DNA of 64,000 nt from Selenomonas sp. oral taxon 920 (lineage in GTDB: Bacteria > Bacillota > Negativicutes > Selenomonadales > Selenomonadaceae). The position numbers were made by a program, and so were the translations under genes. Shown one piece after another: positions 23,073-32,077 of the stretch. The stretch is taken from positions 186,001-250,000 of the forward strand of contig NZ_CP017042.1 in assembly GCF_001717585.1 (NCBI RefSeq), given 5' to 3'. Within the stretch, counting starts at the first letter, position 1. Each line of letters opens with the position of its first letter. Under the pieces are notes generated by a model. That model was not told the DNA's origin, made no database searches, and was given only the letters and a program-made list of their open reading frames with translations.

Positions 23073-24368
23073 TCAAGAGCCGAATCCGAACAGTCCGCGC
23101 AGCTTTTGTCCGAACGATTTCTGCAGCACCTGATCGAGCGGCAGGGCGCGGTGCAGAAACGGTGAACCGACGCGTTTGACCGCAGCGGGCGGCGTGCGGA
23201 CGGTGTGCTCCGTCGACATCGGCCGCGGATGCGCGGGCGCGCGCGTGACGTAGCGCTCCTCCTTGCCATACTGATAGAAGAGTGCGGCGGCCTTACCCGT
23301 CTGCCCGTTCACCGCGATGCGCATCTGCCGCGCCTTTTCGCCATCCTCCGCGCGCCGATCCAGATAGTAGACGGGCAGGAGGAACGTCGCACTCTTGTGC
23401 TTGCGGAAATCCCGTCCCCAGAGCATGATCTCCGCCTTCGTCAGTGCGAAGCTGTCCTTCAGATCCGTGACGAGCCGCTCCGCGAGGAGATTGTCGATCA
23501 CATCCGCGCGGGAAGCGTTGTTTGCCACCGCCGCGATGCGGAAGCGACCCTCGGCAAAGGCGGGATCGAACGGCGTGACTGCACCGAAATCCCACGGGTC
23601 GAGCCGGTCGAGCAGGTGGATGTCATAGAGCGTCGTGTTGGGGCACGCCCAGTTTACGATCTCCTCGTACGCCTCGAAATTGCCGCGATTGCTGTGGACC
23701 ACCATCTTGACGCTGAGATCGGCGAGCGAGAACGGGATGTAGACCGCCGTCATCTCGGTGCGGATGCGCCGCTCGATGTCCTGATTTGCAAACTCCTGCG
23801 GGAACTGCTGTGCGAGCACGCGCGCAGCATTCTGCGCCTGCGTCATCGTGACAGAGAACGGGATCGCCTTCTCCGGCACGTTCTCCGCGCCGACCCCCAT
23901 GATGAACTCCCGCCGATAGCCGCCGGGGCGCACGAGCTCCTCGTCCTCGAACGTGTTGCTGCAGTAGCTGCACGTAAAGAAGTGCTGCGTTGACTCGCCC
24001 GTGAACTCCCCGCCGCAGAAGGGACAGACAAACGTCAGCTGCGTAACGCCTGCAAACGCATCCACCGTCGTATCGTCCCAGAGCGCCAGCTTGTCCGCGA
24101 CACTGTTTTGACGGTATTTTTGACTGAGAACCCGCTCATCGTGCGGATCGACCCCCGTCATCACCTCTACGTGCCCCAGCTTCATCGCCCCGTCAACGAT
24201 CTGCACGGGCTTGTGACGGAACGTGATCGGCGACGTCCAAAAGACCTGCTCGTCTGTCCACGGAACCGACGTGCCGCAGAAGGCACAGACATACGCCGCC
24301 GCCTTTTGGTCGGAGTACATCGCCCCGCCGCAGCTGCGGCACTGTATCGCCCGAATCTCTTCCGGCAT
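23073..24368 (-). CDS. Zinc-ribbon protein, YdjG-like, soluble variant
   Basis: This 431-residue protein has N-terminal CRSCGG...CAFCG and a second CPFCGG...CSYCS ribbon. It also has the family blocks AVYIPFSLADLSVKM and MRIAVNGQTGKAAALF seen in 580 and 2550. Unlike those, there is no C-terminal transmembrane helix; it ends in a basic tail. A DUF-like middle segment is shared. The preferred start is ATG 24368 (AGGTGATCTC site), not the ATG 48 bases upstream. It is a single gene with its own palindromic promoter (site D1) and is probably another member of the envelope regulon. Confidence 0.75.
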   Translation of the reverse strand: MPEEIRAIQCRSCGGAMYSDQKAAAYVCAFCGTSVPWTDEQVFWTSPITFRHKPVQIVDGAMKLGHVEVMTGVDPHDERVLSQKYRQNSVADKLALWDDTTVDAFAGVTQLTFVCPFCGGEFTGESTQHFFTCSYCSNTFEDEELVRPGGYRREFIMGVGAENVPEKAIPFSVTMTQAQNAARVLAQQFPQEFANQDIERRIRTEMTAVYIPFSLADLSVKMVVHSNRGNFEAYEEIVNWACPNTTLYDIHLLDRLDPWDFGAVTPFDPAFAEGRFRIAAVANNASRADVIDNLLAERLVTDLKDSFALTKAEIMLWGRDFRKHKSATFLLPVYYLDRRAEDGEKARQMRIAVNGQTGKAAALFYQYGKEERYVTRAPAHPRPMSTEHTVRTPPAAVKRVGSPFLHRALPLDQVLQKSFGQKLRGLFGFGS

Positions 24369-24451
24369 GAGATCACCTGCCTTTTGATGATAGGAATTTG
24401 GTATGCATCCTTTCACATATGGATGAAAAATGTGAGAATTCGATTGATTTC

Positions 24452-24496
24452 ATCTTAGCATAAAGAGAATCACTTGTGACCTGTCATAAATAACAG
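24452..24496 (-). promoter_or_regulatory. Promoter with palindromic operator (site D1)
   Basis: On the reverse strand -10 TAAGAT (24452-24457, extended TGC) lies 23 bases downstream of palindrome ACCTGTTATTTATGACAGGT (forward 24479-24498, core 24481-24496). It drives the zinc-ribbon gene at 23073, divergently from site D2. Confidence 0.77.
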
Positions 24497-24531
24497 GTTC
24501 TTGGAAGATTTTTGAAATTTTTTTGCTCGAC

Positions 24532-24576
24532 CTGTTATTTATAACAGTACGGTTCCCTATCATTCTCGGATATAAT
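24532..24576 (+). promoter_or_regulatory. Promoter with palindromic operator (site D2)
   Basis: Core palindrome CTGTTATTTATAACAG (24532-24547) lies 23 bases upstream of a perfect -10 TATAAT (24571-24576) on the forward strand. This drives the small secreted protein at 24643. It mirrors the geometry of the reverse-strand members of the set. Confidence 0.78.
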
Positions 24577-24642
24577 AAGAAAAATGAACTGCGCAGTTTC
24601 ATTTTCCGAGCAGTCTGTGTTGATGTAAAAAGGAGATGATGT

Positions 24643-25011
24643 ATGATGAAACGGGCGGCAAAGGTGATGGCACTGGTCTTTACACTGATGCTGGCAATGT
24701 CCTCTATGACATTCGCTATGTGGAGCGGAACGATCAGCCAGAGCGACTTCCAAAACCATGTGAAGGCGGGCAAGTTCGCGATCTTCGTCAAGGACGGCAG
24801 TTCGATCAAGATGTACGAGCCGAGCTCGCCGTCCTCTGCGGTCAGCGAGTTCAAGAGTGCGCTGCCGAGCGGCAGGTACACAGTCTATACGGGCAACAAT
24901 GCCGTGCGGGACTACCTCGAGGAGTATGGCTACTACGACTACTACCATCAGGGTGTGGACATCGGTGGAGGAGCGCGTGCCTACGAGTTTACCGCGTGGG
25001 AGAAGATGTGA
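24643..25011 (+). CDS. Small secreted protein of the palindrome regulon
   Basis: The 122-residue protein has a signal peptide (1-25, MALVFTLMLAMSSMTFA). The mature domain of about 97 residues has patches MWSGTISQSDFQNHVKAG, YTVYTGNNAVRDYLEEYG and YYDYYHQGVDIGGGA. No family was recognised. The start is ATG 24643 (a second ATG follows at once) behind GGAG. The gene is alone, with a strong terminator at 25041. It is placed in the envelope regulon only because of its divergent palindromic promoter. Confidence 0.75.
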   Translation: MMKRAAKVMALVFTLMLAMSSMTFAMWSGTISQSDFQNHVKAGKFAIFVKDGSSIKMYEPSSPSSAVSEFKSALPSGRYTVYTGNNAVRDYLEEYGYYDYYHQGVDIGGGARAYEFTAWEKM

Positions 25012-25040
25012 GTAAAGCAGTAAGTATTTGAGCGTAATGT

Positions 25041-25082
25041 GGGGCTGTACGTCGAAGCTGAAAAGTTTCGACGTACAGCCCC
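25041..25082 (+). terminator. Terminator after the small secreted protein gene
   Basis: A 16-bp perfect stem (25041-25056 with 25067-25082) is followed by TTCTTG. Confidence 0.8.
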
Positions 25083-25206
25083 TTCTTGATTCGGCGCAGC
25101 ATGGGGCGAAAATTTTTGAAAAATGCACGACAATAAGCAGGAATACAATAAGGGAATAACGAAGCTCTACCAATCATAATTTTGCTTTGATAAAGGGGGG
25201 GATGAG

Positions 25207-26745
25207 ATGAAGAAGCTGCTGCTTTTGTGCCTGGCGTTTGCACTGCTTGCACTTGCGGGCGGCTGCAGCGGGGAACGCGCCGATGAGGCGCACGGGGCGC
25301 AGCTCGTCTATGCCACAAAGGACTACGAGGAGATCAATGTGCTGGTGGATGAGCACGCCGAGATCGGGCAGCTGCTGTTCGACGGGCTGATGCGCCGCGA
25401 CGAGAACGATGCTATCGTCCCCGCACTCGCCGAGTCGGTGGAGTACGATCCCGAGACCTATACCTACGTATTTCACCTGCGCGAGGGCGTGCACTGGCAT
25501 GATGGGAAACCGCTGCGGTCGGCGGATGTGAAGTTCACCATCGAGGCGATTAAGAATCCGCTCGTCGACTCCCTCCATGCACCGAACTTCGAGGAGGTGC
25601 GCGAGATCACGGAGGTTGACGACCGGACGGTGCGCATACGTTTGTCCGCACCGAATGCGGCATTCCTCGACTACATGATGCAGCCGATCCTGCCGGCCCA
25701 TCTCCTTGCGGGACAGGATCTCACAACGACGGGCTTTTTCCGCAGCCCCGTCGGAACGGGTCCCTTCCGTATGGAGAGCTGGGCGGCTGGCAAGGAGATC
25801 GTTCTCGTAAAGAATGAGGACTACTATCGCGGCGCACCGAAGATCGACCGCTTCGTCGTCAAGATCGTGGCGGACGATGCCGCCGAGGCAAAGGCGCTTG
25901 CCGACGGGTCGGCGGATCTGGCGCGGCTTTCACCACGGGCTGCGGCACCCTTTGAGGGGAGGGACGGCTACCGCTGCTACGCGATGAAGACCGCGAACTA
26001 CGGCTCGATTCTGATTAACTGCGCCCATCCCTACTGGCAGCGCAACCGCGACCTGCTGCCTGCCATCGCCTACGCCGTCGATCGTGCGGCAGTCATAAAT
26101 GACGCATTGCTCGGGCATGGGATTCCTGCATACAGCCCCCTGCAGCGCAGTTCTTTCAACAATCCGAACGTAGAGCACTATGACTATAATCCTGCGAAGG
26201 CACAGGAGATTCTCGAGGCGGCGGGCTGCAGGAAGGGCTCCGATGGCTACTACACACGCGGCGGAGAGGAGGTCGGATTTGTTCTCACCGTGAAGAATGA
26301 CAAGTACAGCCGCATCGATATCGCCAACGTAGTGGCAGCGCAGCTGCGCGCGGTCGGGATTCACTGCACCGTGGAGACCCCCGCAAAGGTCGACTGGGAC
26401 GGGCAGATGGCATACCTCAGCGGCGTGGGCAACGAGATCGATCCGGATGCGCATACCTATAAGGTGTTCTCGACCAATGGGAGGGGGAATGACGGCCACT
26501 ACTCGAACCCTCGCGTGGACGAATACTTGCTTGCCGCCCGCCGCGCAACCGACACCGCCGAGCGGATGCGCCTCTATGGTCTCTTTCAGGAAGAAGTGAC
26601 GAAAGACCTTCCCTATATCTACATCTGCTACATCGACTTCATCTACGTGACGAACGCACACGTGCACGGCATCACCCCGAACCGCATGCTCGGCTACAGC
26701 GGCGTCGGCTTCTTCTGGAACGTCAACGAGTGGACGGTGGAGTAG
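25207..26745 (+). CDS. Peptide/nickel-type ABC transporter substrate-binding lipoprotein
   Basis: The 512-residue lipoprotein has lipobox ALAGGC (C20) and the SBP_bac_5 fold signatures LRRGVHWHDG-like segment (HLREGVHWHDGKPLRSADVKF), PNVEHYDYNPAKAQEIL, and NPRVDEYLLAARRATD. It belongs to the DppA/OppA/NikA class. No permease or ATPase genes are adjacent, so it is an orphan binding protein or works with a remote transporter. ATG 25207 has a strong GGGGGGGATGAG site. The upstream promoter was not clearly defined. Confidence 0.9.
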   Translation: MKKLLLLCLAFALLALAGGCSGERADEAHGAQLVYATKDYEEINVLVDEHAEIGQLLFDGLMRRDENDAIVPALAESVEYDPETYTYVFHLREGVHWHDGKPLRSADVKFTIEAIKNPLVDSLHAPNFEEVREITEVDDRTVRIRLSAPNAAFLDYMMQPILPAHLLAGQDLTTTGFFRSPVGTGPFRMESWAAGKEIVLVKNEDYYRGAPKIDRFVVKIVADDAAEAKALADGSADLARLSPRAAAPFEGRDGYRCYAMKTANYGSILINCAHPYWQRNRDLLPAIAYAVDRAAVINDALLGHGIPAYSPLQRSSFNNPNVEHYDYNPAKAQEILEAAGCRKGSDGYYTRGGEEVGFVLTVKNDKYSRIDIANVVAAQLRAVGIHCTVETPAKVDWDGQMAYLSGVGNEIDPDAHTYKVFSTNGRGNDGHYSNPRVDEYLLAARRATDTAERMRLYGLFQEEVTKDLPYIYICYIDFIYVTNAHVHGITPNRMLGYSGVGFFWNVNEWTVE

Positions 26746-26812
26746 AACGTACTCCTGTGCGATGTTTAAGGAAGAGAATCATAGGGAGAAGTTTTATAAT
26801 AGAGCTGTTGCC

Positions 26813-26893
26813 ATGTTGGGCGTAGAACGCCGGCAGAAAATCATGGAGAAGCTGCAGCTGGAGCAAAAGGTCTATGTCTCGGAGCGGAGTAAA
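26813..26893 (+). pseudogene. DeoR-family regulator stump truncated by a MITE
   Basis: The frame MLGVERRQKIMEKLQLEQKV then YVSERSK is the opening helix-turn-helix of a DeoR-type regulator. It stops matching exactly where the terminal repeat of the MITE begins (26891). No remainder is found beyond the element. No ribosome-binding site precedes it. Confidence 0.6.
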
Positions 26894-27055
26894 GGAATCA
26901 CTGATAAAACAGACCCTCAGATTGGCGTAGATTTTTCGTCCGAGCAAGGAGACAAACCGGACGCATAGCAAGGGCTATGCGTCCGGTTTGTCGACGAGGA
27001 CAGGGGGAAAAAGATGCATCAAGGTGGCAGTGCTGAATTTATCGGTGATTTCTTT
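26891..27055. mobile_element. MITE-like element, copy 1
   Basis: The 165-bp element is bounded by 18-bp terminal inverted repeats: AAAGGAATCACTGATAAA (26891-26908) and TTTATCGGTGATTTCTTT (27038-27055), with 16 of 18 bases complementary. It holds a 19-bp perfect internal palindrome (26951-26969 with 26974-26992). Another full copy lies at 27676-27842. No transposase is encoded, so it would be non-autonomous. Confidence 0.78.
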
Positions 27056-27078
27056 ATGTCAAACAAATAGGAGTGATG

Positions 27079-27612
27079 ATGTTGAAGCCGAACGCATCGA
27101 AGAATGAGATTGTCTATTTCGTGGGTGACATCACAACGCTTGCCGCAGATGCCATCGTGAACGCGGCGAATCGGAGCCTCCTCGGCGGCGGTGGCGTTGA
27201 CGGAGCGATTCATCGGGCGGCGGGCAGGGAGCTCCTCGCGGAGTGCCGTACGCTTGGCGGCTGCGAAACGGGCGCGGCAAAGATCACGAAGGGATATCGT
27301 CTGCCCGCGCGCTATGTGATTCATACGGTCGGTCCCGTCTACAGCGGCAGTGCATCCGATGCACAGCTCCTGCGTTCCTGCTATTGGAACTCCCTTGATC
27401 TCGCACGGGCATACGGGCTGCATACCATCGCGTTCCCTGCCATCTCGACCGGTGTCTACGGCTATCCGAAGGAGGCGGCGGCAGAGATCGCACTCATGAC
27501 AATTTGGGAGTGGTTTGACGCGCACCCCGATGCGGGCATGCGCGTGACCATCGTGAGCTTCAGCGCACAGGATGATGCGGTCTATCAGAACATACAGAGG
27601 GCACTCCGGTAA
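27079..27612 (+). CDS. Macro-domain protein, O-acetyl-ADP-ribose deacetylase-like
   Basis: The 177-residue protein is a single macro domain of the YmdB type. It has the ADP-ribose-binding signatures [41 protein letters not shown], and CYWNSLDLA. Such enzymes hydrolyse O-acetyl-ADP-ribose or remove ADP-ribose from targets. AGGAG precedes ATG 27079 at five bases; two codons upstream a GTG and ATG are also in frame. It sits between two MITE copies, next to Fic remnants. No partner gene such as a sirtuin is adjacent. Confidence 0.9.
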   Translation: MLKPNASKNEIVYFVGDITTLAADAIVNAANRSLLGGGGVDGAIHRAAGRELLAECRTLGGCETGAAKITKGYRLPARYVIHTVGPVYSGSASDAQLLRSCYWNSLDLARAYGLHTIAFPAISTGVYGYPKEAAAEIALMTIWEWFDAHPDAGMRVTIVSFSAQDDAVYQNIQRALR

Positions 27613-27675
27613 AAATATGCGGTGAGAAATGAGATGAGGGAATACGAATGAATATGATCACTCCACGGGGATGTC

Positions 27676-27842
27676 AAAGGAATCGCTGATAAAATGAAGT
27701 CCGTCAGGTTGGCGTAGATTTTTTCGTCCGAACAAGGAGACAAACCGGACGCATAGCAAGGGCTATGTGGAGGATTTGTCGACACAGTGCGGGCAAAAAA
27801 GATACGTCAAGATGGCGGTGCTGAATTTATCAGTGCTTCCTA
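27676..27842. mobile_element. MITE-like element, copy 2
   Basis: This second copy of the 26891 element has left repeat AAAGGAATCGCTGATAAA (27676-27693) and right repeat from TTTATCAGTGCTTCC to 27842. The internal palindrome is partly destroyed on its right side. Its right end supplies the stop codon of the neighbouring Fic fragment. Confidence 0.75.
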
Positions 27843-28163
27843 AACATAGCCATCATCTTTTTGAAGGTATCCTGCCCGTCAAGACAGCTGTCCGTCAGAT
27901 AGCCTTTTTCTCGCTCCCATTCGGACAGCCCCCTGTAATAAAACGATTTTTTTGCGTCCTCGATGATGAACGGGACAATGGCGTGGCGCAGGCATTCCTT
28001 GAGTGCAATCAATCGTCCTACTCTGCCGTTCCCGTCTTGGAAGGGATGGATGCACTCAAAATCGTGATGAAAGCGAATAATATCGTGGATGCTGACCGAA
28101 TGAAGAGATTCGTATGCAGAAAGAAGTGCACTCATCCGAGCAGGCACTTCTCTTGGTGCGACA
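27830..28163 (-). pseudogene. Fic-domain protein fragment
   Basis: The reverse strand reads TVAPREVPARMSALLSAYES, then FHHDFECIHPFQDGNGRVGR, the complete Fic active-site motif HPFxDGNGRxGR. Only the C-terminal half of a Fic AMP-transferase-like protein is present. Upstream of about 28163 the frame runs into antisense sequence of the hsdR fragment. The stop at 27830 lies in the MITE terminal repeat. There is no start codon or ribosome-binding site. Confidence 0.8.
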
Positions 28164-28953
28164 GTTTCGCGACTACTATGACGGCTATGACGATGAAAAG
28201 GGGCAGCATCACAAGGGATATGCGGAGCTGATTGCAGAGCTGCGTGCGAAGTTCACCGTCGGTGAGCCGATTATGGGCGAGGCGGCACAGAAGGATTTTG
28301 TGCGGATCTTCGGCAACATCCTGCGTCTCAGGAATATCCTCACGGCGTTTGACGACTTCGCGGAGGACGATCCGCTGCTGCCGCCGCGCGATCTGCAGGA
28401 CTACCAGAGTGCCTATCTCGATATACACCATATATTGACGGGGCAGGGGAATGCGGAGAAGGAGAATATCAACGACGATGTCGTGTTCGAGCTGGAACTG
28501 ATTCGGCAGGTAGATATTAACATCGACTACATTCTCATGCTCGTGGAGAAGTATCATGCTGCGAACGGTGCGGACACGAGCATCATCGGCGCAATCGACC
28601 GTGCCGTTGGGTCGAGTCCCGAGCTGCGCAGCAAGAAGGAGCTGATCGACGGGTTCATTGCGACCGTCAATACGGATACTCGGGTGATGGAGGACTGGCG
28701 CAGATACGTCACGGAGGAGAAGGAAAAGGCACTTGCCTCCATTGTGGCGGAGGAGAACCTGAAACCCGACGAGACGGAGCAATTCGTCGCGAGCACGTTC
28801 CGCGACGGTCGGCTCAAGACCACCGGCACCGCCATCGACGCGATCCTCCCACCCGTGCGTCGCTTCGGTGGTGGGCGGGCCGCGAAGAAGCGCAGCGTCG
28901 TTGAGAAGCTGAAGGTATTCTTTGAGAAGTTTATGGGGCTTGTGGGGGAGTAG
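28153..28953 (+). pseudogene. C-terminal fragment of type I restriction subunit HsdR
   Basis: About 267 residues match the helical C-terminal end of EcoR124-type HsdR: QFRDYYDGYDDEKGQHHKGY, then ILRLRNILTAFDDF, DLQDYQSAYLD, and the basic tail. The nuclease and helicase domains, which would need about 700 residues upstream, are absent. At about 28153-28163 the sequence switches to antisense Fic. It is a stable stump, probably non-functional. Confidence 0.82.
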
Positions 28954-29048
28954 AGATGAGAAGGAACTCATGTATGTGGATCAACATATAGAAACCTTAT
29001 ACGCGTGATATAGATGAATCGTGTGCGTAGAAGTAGAAAGGTGATCAT

Positions 29049-29930
29049 ATGGCACGAAAGAAGAAGCAGACGAAATGTCCGGATTATTCATTGCTAATAG
29101 AACCAACATGGCACGCTCTTGTAGCGTTGGGAGGATCGGGTACAAATAACGAGATTGATGCAGAAATTATTAAGCAACTAGATTTACCAGATGAAGTAAT
29201 CGACGAGCCTCACAAGGAAAGTGGGAATGAAACGGAACTGGCGTATCGTGCGAAATGGGCACGAACCTATTTGAAAAAATACGGCTTGATCGAAAATAGT
29301 GCTCGGGGCGTATGGACGATCACCCCTCAATATCAGAAACAAGAAAAGCAGGTTGAAATTGATAAGAATGAAATTATCCGAGCTGTTCATCAACAGGATT
29401 ATCAAAATAGAAAAAATCTCAATGAGAACATAAATAATCAAGGTCTGACTGTTGAGGAAGTATCGGATGAAAGTCAGTCGTGGGAACGGCGTCTTTCGGG
29501 TATTCTCATGGAGATGAACCCTTATGGATTTGAAAAATTAGCGCAACGGCTCTTGCGAGAATGTGGATTTTCTCAAGTCACAGTGACGAAGAAATCGGGG
29601 GATGGGGGCATTGATGGGAATGGAAAGTTGAAAGTCAATGGAATTCTCACATTTAATGTGGCATTTCAGTGCAAGCGATATAAAGGTATTGTAGGAGCAG
29701 CAGATATTCGAGACTTTCGTGGATCATTGACTACGGATATTGAAAAAGGTATCTTCATTACAACAGGCACCTTTTCTAAGGCTGCGAGAGATGAGGCGGT
29801 TAGTCCCGGAAAACAGCAAATAGACCTGATCGATGGAGAAGAACTGGTACAAAAATTAGCAGAGTATAACATAGGTCTCCATCCAGTCAATAGTTATGAA
29901 ATTGACGAGGAATATTTTATGAGCCTCTGA
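29049..29930 (+). CDS. mrr: Mrr-type restriction endonuclease
   Basis: The 293-residue protein has an N-terminal winged-helix Mrr_N-like domain (residues ~10-100, YSLLIEPTWHALVALGGSG) and a C-terminal Mrr nuclease domain. That domain has the active-site pattern SGDGGIDG ... FQCKRYKG (D then Q-x-K). Mrr enzymes cut modified DNA. Base composition is visibly poorer in G+C than all neighbours, so it was probably acquired recently. ATG 29049 follows AGGTGATCAT. Just upstream is the degraded hsdR/fic locus, a plausible restriction island. Confidence 0.92.
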   Translation: MARKKKQTKCPDYSLLIEPTWHALVALGGSGTNNEIDAEIIKQLDLPDEVIDEPHKESGNETELAYRAKWARTYLKKYGLIENSARGVWTITPQYQKQEKQVEIDKNEIIRAVHQQDYQNRKNLNENINNQGLTVEEVSDESQSWERRLSGILMEMNPYGFEKLAQRLLRECGFSQVTVTKKSGDGGIDGNGKLKVNGILTFNVAFQCKRYKGIVGAADIRDFRGSLTTDIEKGIFITTGTFSKAARDEAVSPGKQQIDLIDGEELVQKLAEYNIGLHPVNSYEIDEEYFMSL

Positions 29931-29970
29931 TGCCATTCTGGGGTGATGATGAAGAATATTTTTAATAACA

Positions 29971-30002
29971 AATCCCCCGCCGCAGATCTGCGACGGGGGA
30001 TT
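29971..30002. terminator. Bidirectional terminator between mrr and aldolase
   Basis: A 15-base stem with one mismatch (29971-29985 with 29988-30002) separates the convergent genes. It has A/T flanks on both sides. Confidence 0.8.
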
Positions 30003-30046
30003 GTTCGTGAGAATATAGGGGAAAGGACAGGTCTGTCAGGCTGCCA

Positions 30047-30934
30047 TCAGGTGATGGATGCCTGGTAGATGCTGTCGATTGCCTTCTTGAGGACGGCGTT
30101 GAATTCATCGTCGCTCTGCGAGAAGCGCAGATCCTGCGCGAGGGCGCGGGAGAAGCTGGCGATGAGGCCGTGGTTGCGCGCGAGTTTTTCGTTCGCATCG
30201 TCCATGGTGTAGCCGCCGCTGAGGGCGACGACGCGGACGACGTGGCTGTCCTTCATGATCTCCGCGTAGAGGTTGTCGACGGTCGGGATGGTGACTTTGA
30301 ACATGATCTTGGCATCGGCGGGCAGCTTTGCGAGGTGCTCCTTCATGCAGCCGAGCATGATCTCCTCTGCCTTTGCCTTGTCGGGGCAGTGGATGTCAAC
30401 CTCGGGTTCGAGGATGGGGACGAGCCCCTTGCGGACGATCTGCATGCCGACCTCGAACTGCTGGTCAATGACGGCGCGGATGCCGTCGGGGTTCGCCTGT
30501 TTGATGACGGAGCGCATCTTTGTGCCGAAGATGTGACGCTCGTTCGCGCGGTCGAGCAGGTCGTCGAGCCCCGGGATCGGCTTCATGAGCTGAACGCCGT
30601 CCTTCTCGTCGGCAAGCCCCTTGTCGACCTTGAGGATGGGGACGATGCCCTTCTGATTCCAGAGGAAATCAGCGGAAAAGAGGCTGTCGATCTTGCGGTC
30701 CATCGTGTTCTCGAAGAGGATTGCCGCGAGAATGCGGCTCTTGTCGAACGAGGGGCTCTTGATGATGCGCGTGCGCATCTCGTGGACGCGCGTGAACATT
30801 TCTTCCTCGCCGTGATAGGCGCTCTCGTCGACGCCGTACGCCTTGAGTGCCTTCGGCGTGGAGCCGCCGCTCTGGTCAAGTGCGGCGATAAAGCCTTTGT
30901 CCTCGGTCATGCGTTTGAGCTGCTGCTGATTCAT
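30047..30934 (-). CDS. fda: Class I fructose-bisphosphate aldolase
   Basis: The 295-residue protein is of the class I Staphylococcus-type family: [17 protein letters not shown] near the N-terminus, [14 protein letters not shown], and the Schiff-base lysine region [13 protein letters not shown]. It catalyses cleavage of fructose-1,6-bisphosphate in glycolysis and the reverse reaction in gluconeogenesis. ATG 30934 has an AGGAGG site; a strong promoter is at 31000-31028. It is monocistronic, closed by the terminator at 29971. Confidence 0.95.
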   Translation of the reverse strand: MNQQQLKRMTEDKGFIAALDQSGGSTPKALKAYGVDESAYHGEEEMFTRVHEMRTRIIKSPSFDKSRILAAILFENTMDRKIDSLFSADFLWNQKGIVPILKVDKGLADEKDGVQLMKPIPGLDDLLDRANERHIFGTKMRSVIKQANPDGIRAVIDQQFEVGMQIVRKGLVPILEPEVDIHCPDKAKAEEIMLGCMKEHLAKLPADAKIMFKVTIPTVDNLYAEIMKDSHVVRVVALSGGYTMDDANEKLARNHGLIASFSRALAQDLRFSQSDDEFNAVLKKAIDSIYQASIT

Positions 30935-30999
30935 TGGACATACCTCCTAGTTGTGAACATATGAGAGCGGGGAAAACTCCCCTGTTGGATTCTGGCCTT

Positions 31000-31028
31000 A
31001 TTATAACGCAGTTGAGAAGCGAAATCAA
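31000..31028 (-). promoter_or_regulatory. Promoter of the aldolase gene
   Basis: On the reverse strand TTGATT (31023-31028), a 17-base spacer, and a perfect TATAAT (31000-31005). A small GGGGA/TCCCC hairpin lies in the leader. Confidence 0.75.
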
Positions 31029-31079
31029 TTATTATAAGAGGATTTATCAAAAATAAATGATGTTCGTGTATCCTTGTGC

Positions 31080-31108
31080 TTGACCCACCGGCTGAAATAT
31101 CGTAAGGT
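31080..31108 (+). promoter_or_regulatory. Promoter of the gene at 31142
   Basis: TTGACC (31080-31085), a 17-base spacer, and TAAGGT (31103-31108) on the forward strand, 34 bases before the start codon. Confidence 0.6.
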
Positions 31109-31141
31109 AACGGCATCGTATATATGGGGAGGATTCCGCTG

Positions 31142-31951
31142 ATGCGCTTATATCATTGGATTCAGGCAAAGATGTTCAGCACCTATGAGGACTGGTGCCT
31201 GAAGTGCAGTTCGATGAACCGTCACGGCTTTCATATTGTGGGGATCGAGAACGAATTGAAGTCCATGCGGGACGGTACGAATATGTTTGTGGAGATCTGC
31301 CCGCCGCAGGAGGTCGAGGGCTGCACGTCGATGAAGGCAATCAGCGGGGCGGCTGCCGATCAGGTGGTGCTCACGCTGGAAATCGGCGGGAAGAAGCATC
31401 GCCGCACGGACCTTTCCTATGACGCCGCGGCGCGGATCATGAAAGACTTCGTGCGAAAAGGAATGCTCCCCGATGTCGAGGCATATGAACCGACCGAAGA
31501 CGATCCCAAAGCGATTGCGGACGCAGTCACTGCGCTTGCAAACATTCTGCGTGTGGATGCCGCATATACGAAGCAGCTGCGAAAAAAGTTACAGGCGAAA
31601 GGTTCCACAGGCATCGACGCTGCATGGGAGGGCCTTTGCAAAAAACTCGAGCGCAGCGGCAGGGCAGCGGCGCTCGACTGGAAGAGCGAGCGGGAGGATT
31701 TTGTTGCTGCCGTGCAGTCGCTGACAGCAGGCACGGGACTTGCTGTTGACGGGGATATGCTCGGTGAGACGGACGGGATTTCTGTCTGGAGCAAGGATGT
31801 GAATGCGCATTGGCACGATCATGTCCTTGCTGCGATGGATATGAACAACGAGGACTATGTCCTGCTTGTTTTGACGCGGGCGGACTTTGCGCGTGCGTCA
31901 GAATATGCACGCGTCCTCCTGCACCGAATTGCACGGGCGGAGGAGATGTGA
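31142..31951 (+). CDS. Conserved protein of unknown function (DUF6630-like)
   Basis: The 269-residue protein starts at MRLYHWIQAKMFSTYEDW, with GGAGG nine bases ahead of ATG 31142. The N-terminal half has short strands (FVEICPPQEVEGC, VLTLEIGGKKHRR). The C-terminal half (LDWKSEREDFVAAVQSLTAGTG, ISVWSKDVNAHWHDHVLAAMDMNNEDYVLLVLTR) resembles DUF6630, an uncharacterised domain; this naming is from memory and not certain. There are no membrane segments or signal peptide. It is monocistronic. Confidence 0.6.
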   Translation: MRLYHWIQAKMFSTYEDWCLKCSSMNRHGFHIVGIENELKSMRDGTNMFVEICPPQEVEGCTSMKAISGAAADQVVLTLEIGGKKHRRTDLSYDAAARIMKDFVRKGMLPDVEAYEPTEDDPKAIADAVTALANILRVDAAYTKQLRKKLQAKGSTGIDAAWEGLCKKLERSGRAAALDWKSEREDFVAAVQSLTAGTGLAVDGDMLGETDGISVWSKDVNAHWHDHVLAAMDMNNEDYVLLVLTRADFARASEYARVLLHRIARAEEM

Positions 31952-32077
31952 GACGCTTAAGGTGGCGCACAGCAAAGGCCGTGTAGAAAAAGTTACTAAA
32001 CTACTTTTCTTTTTCTTATAAATACCTTATTATATAAAAATGAAAAGTGTTTTTTATCGTTTACTTATAAGGGAGAG

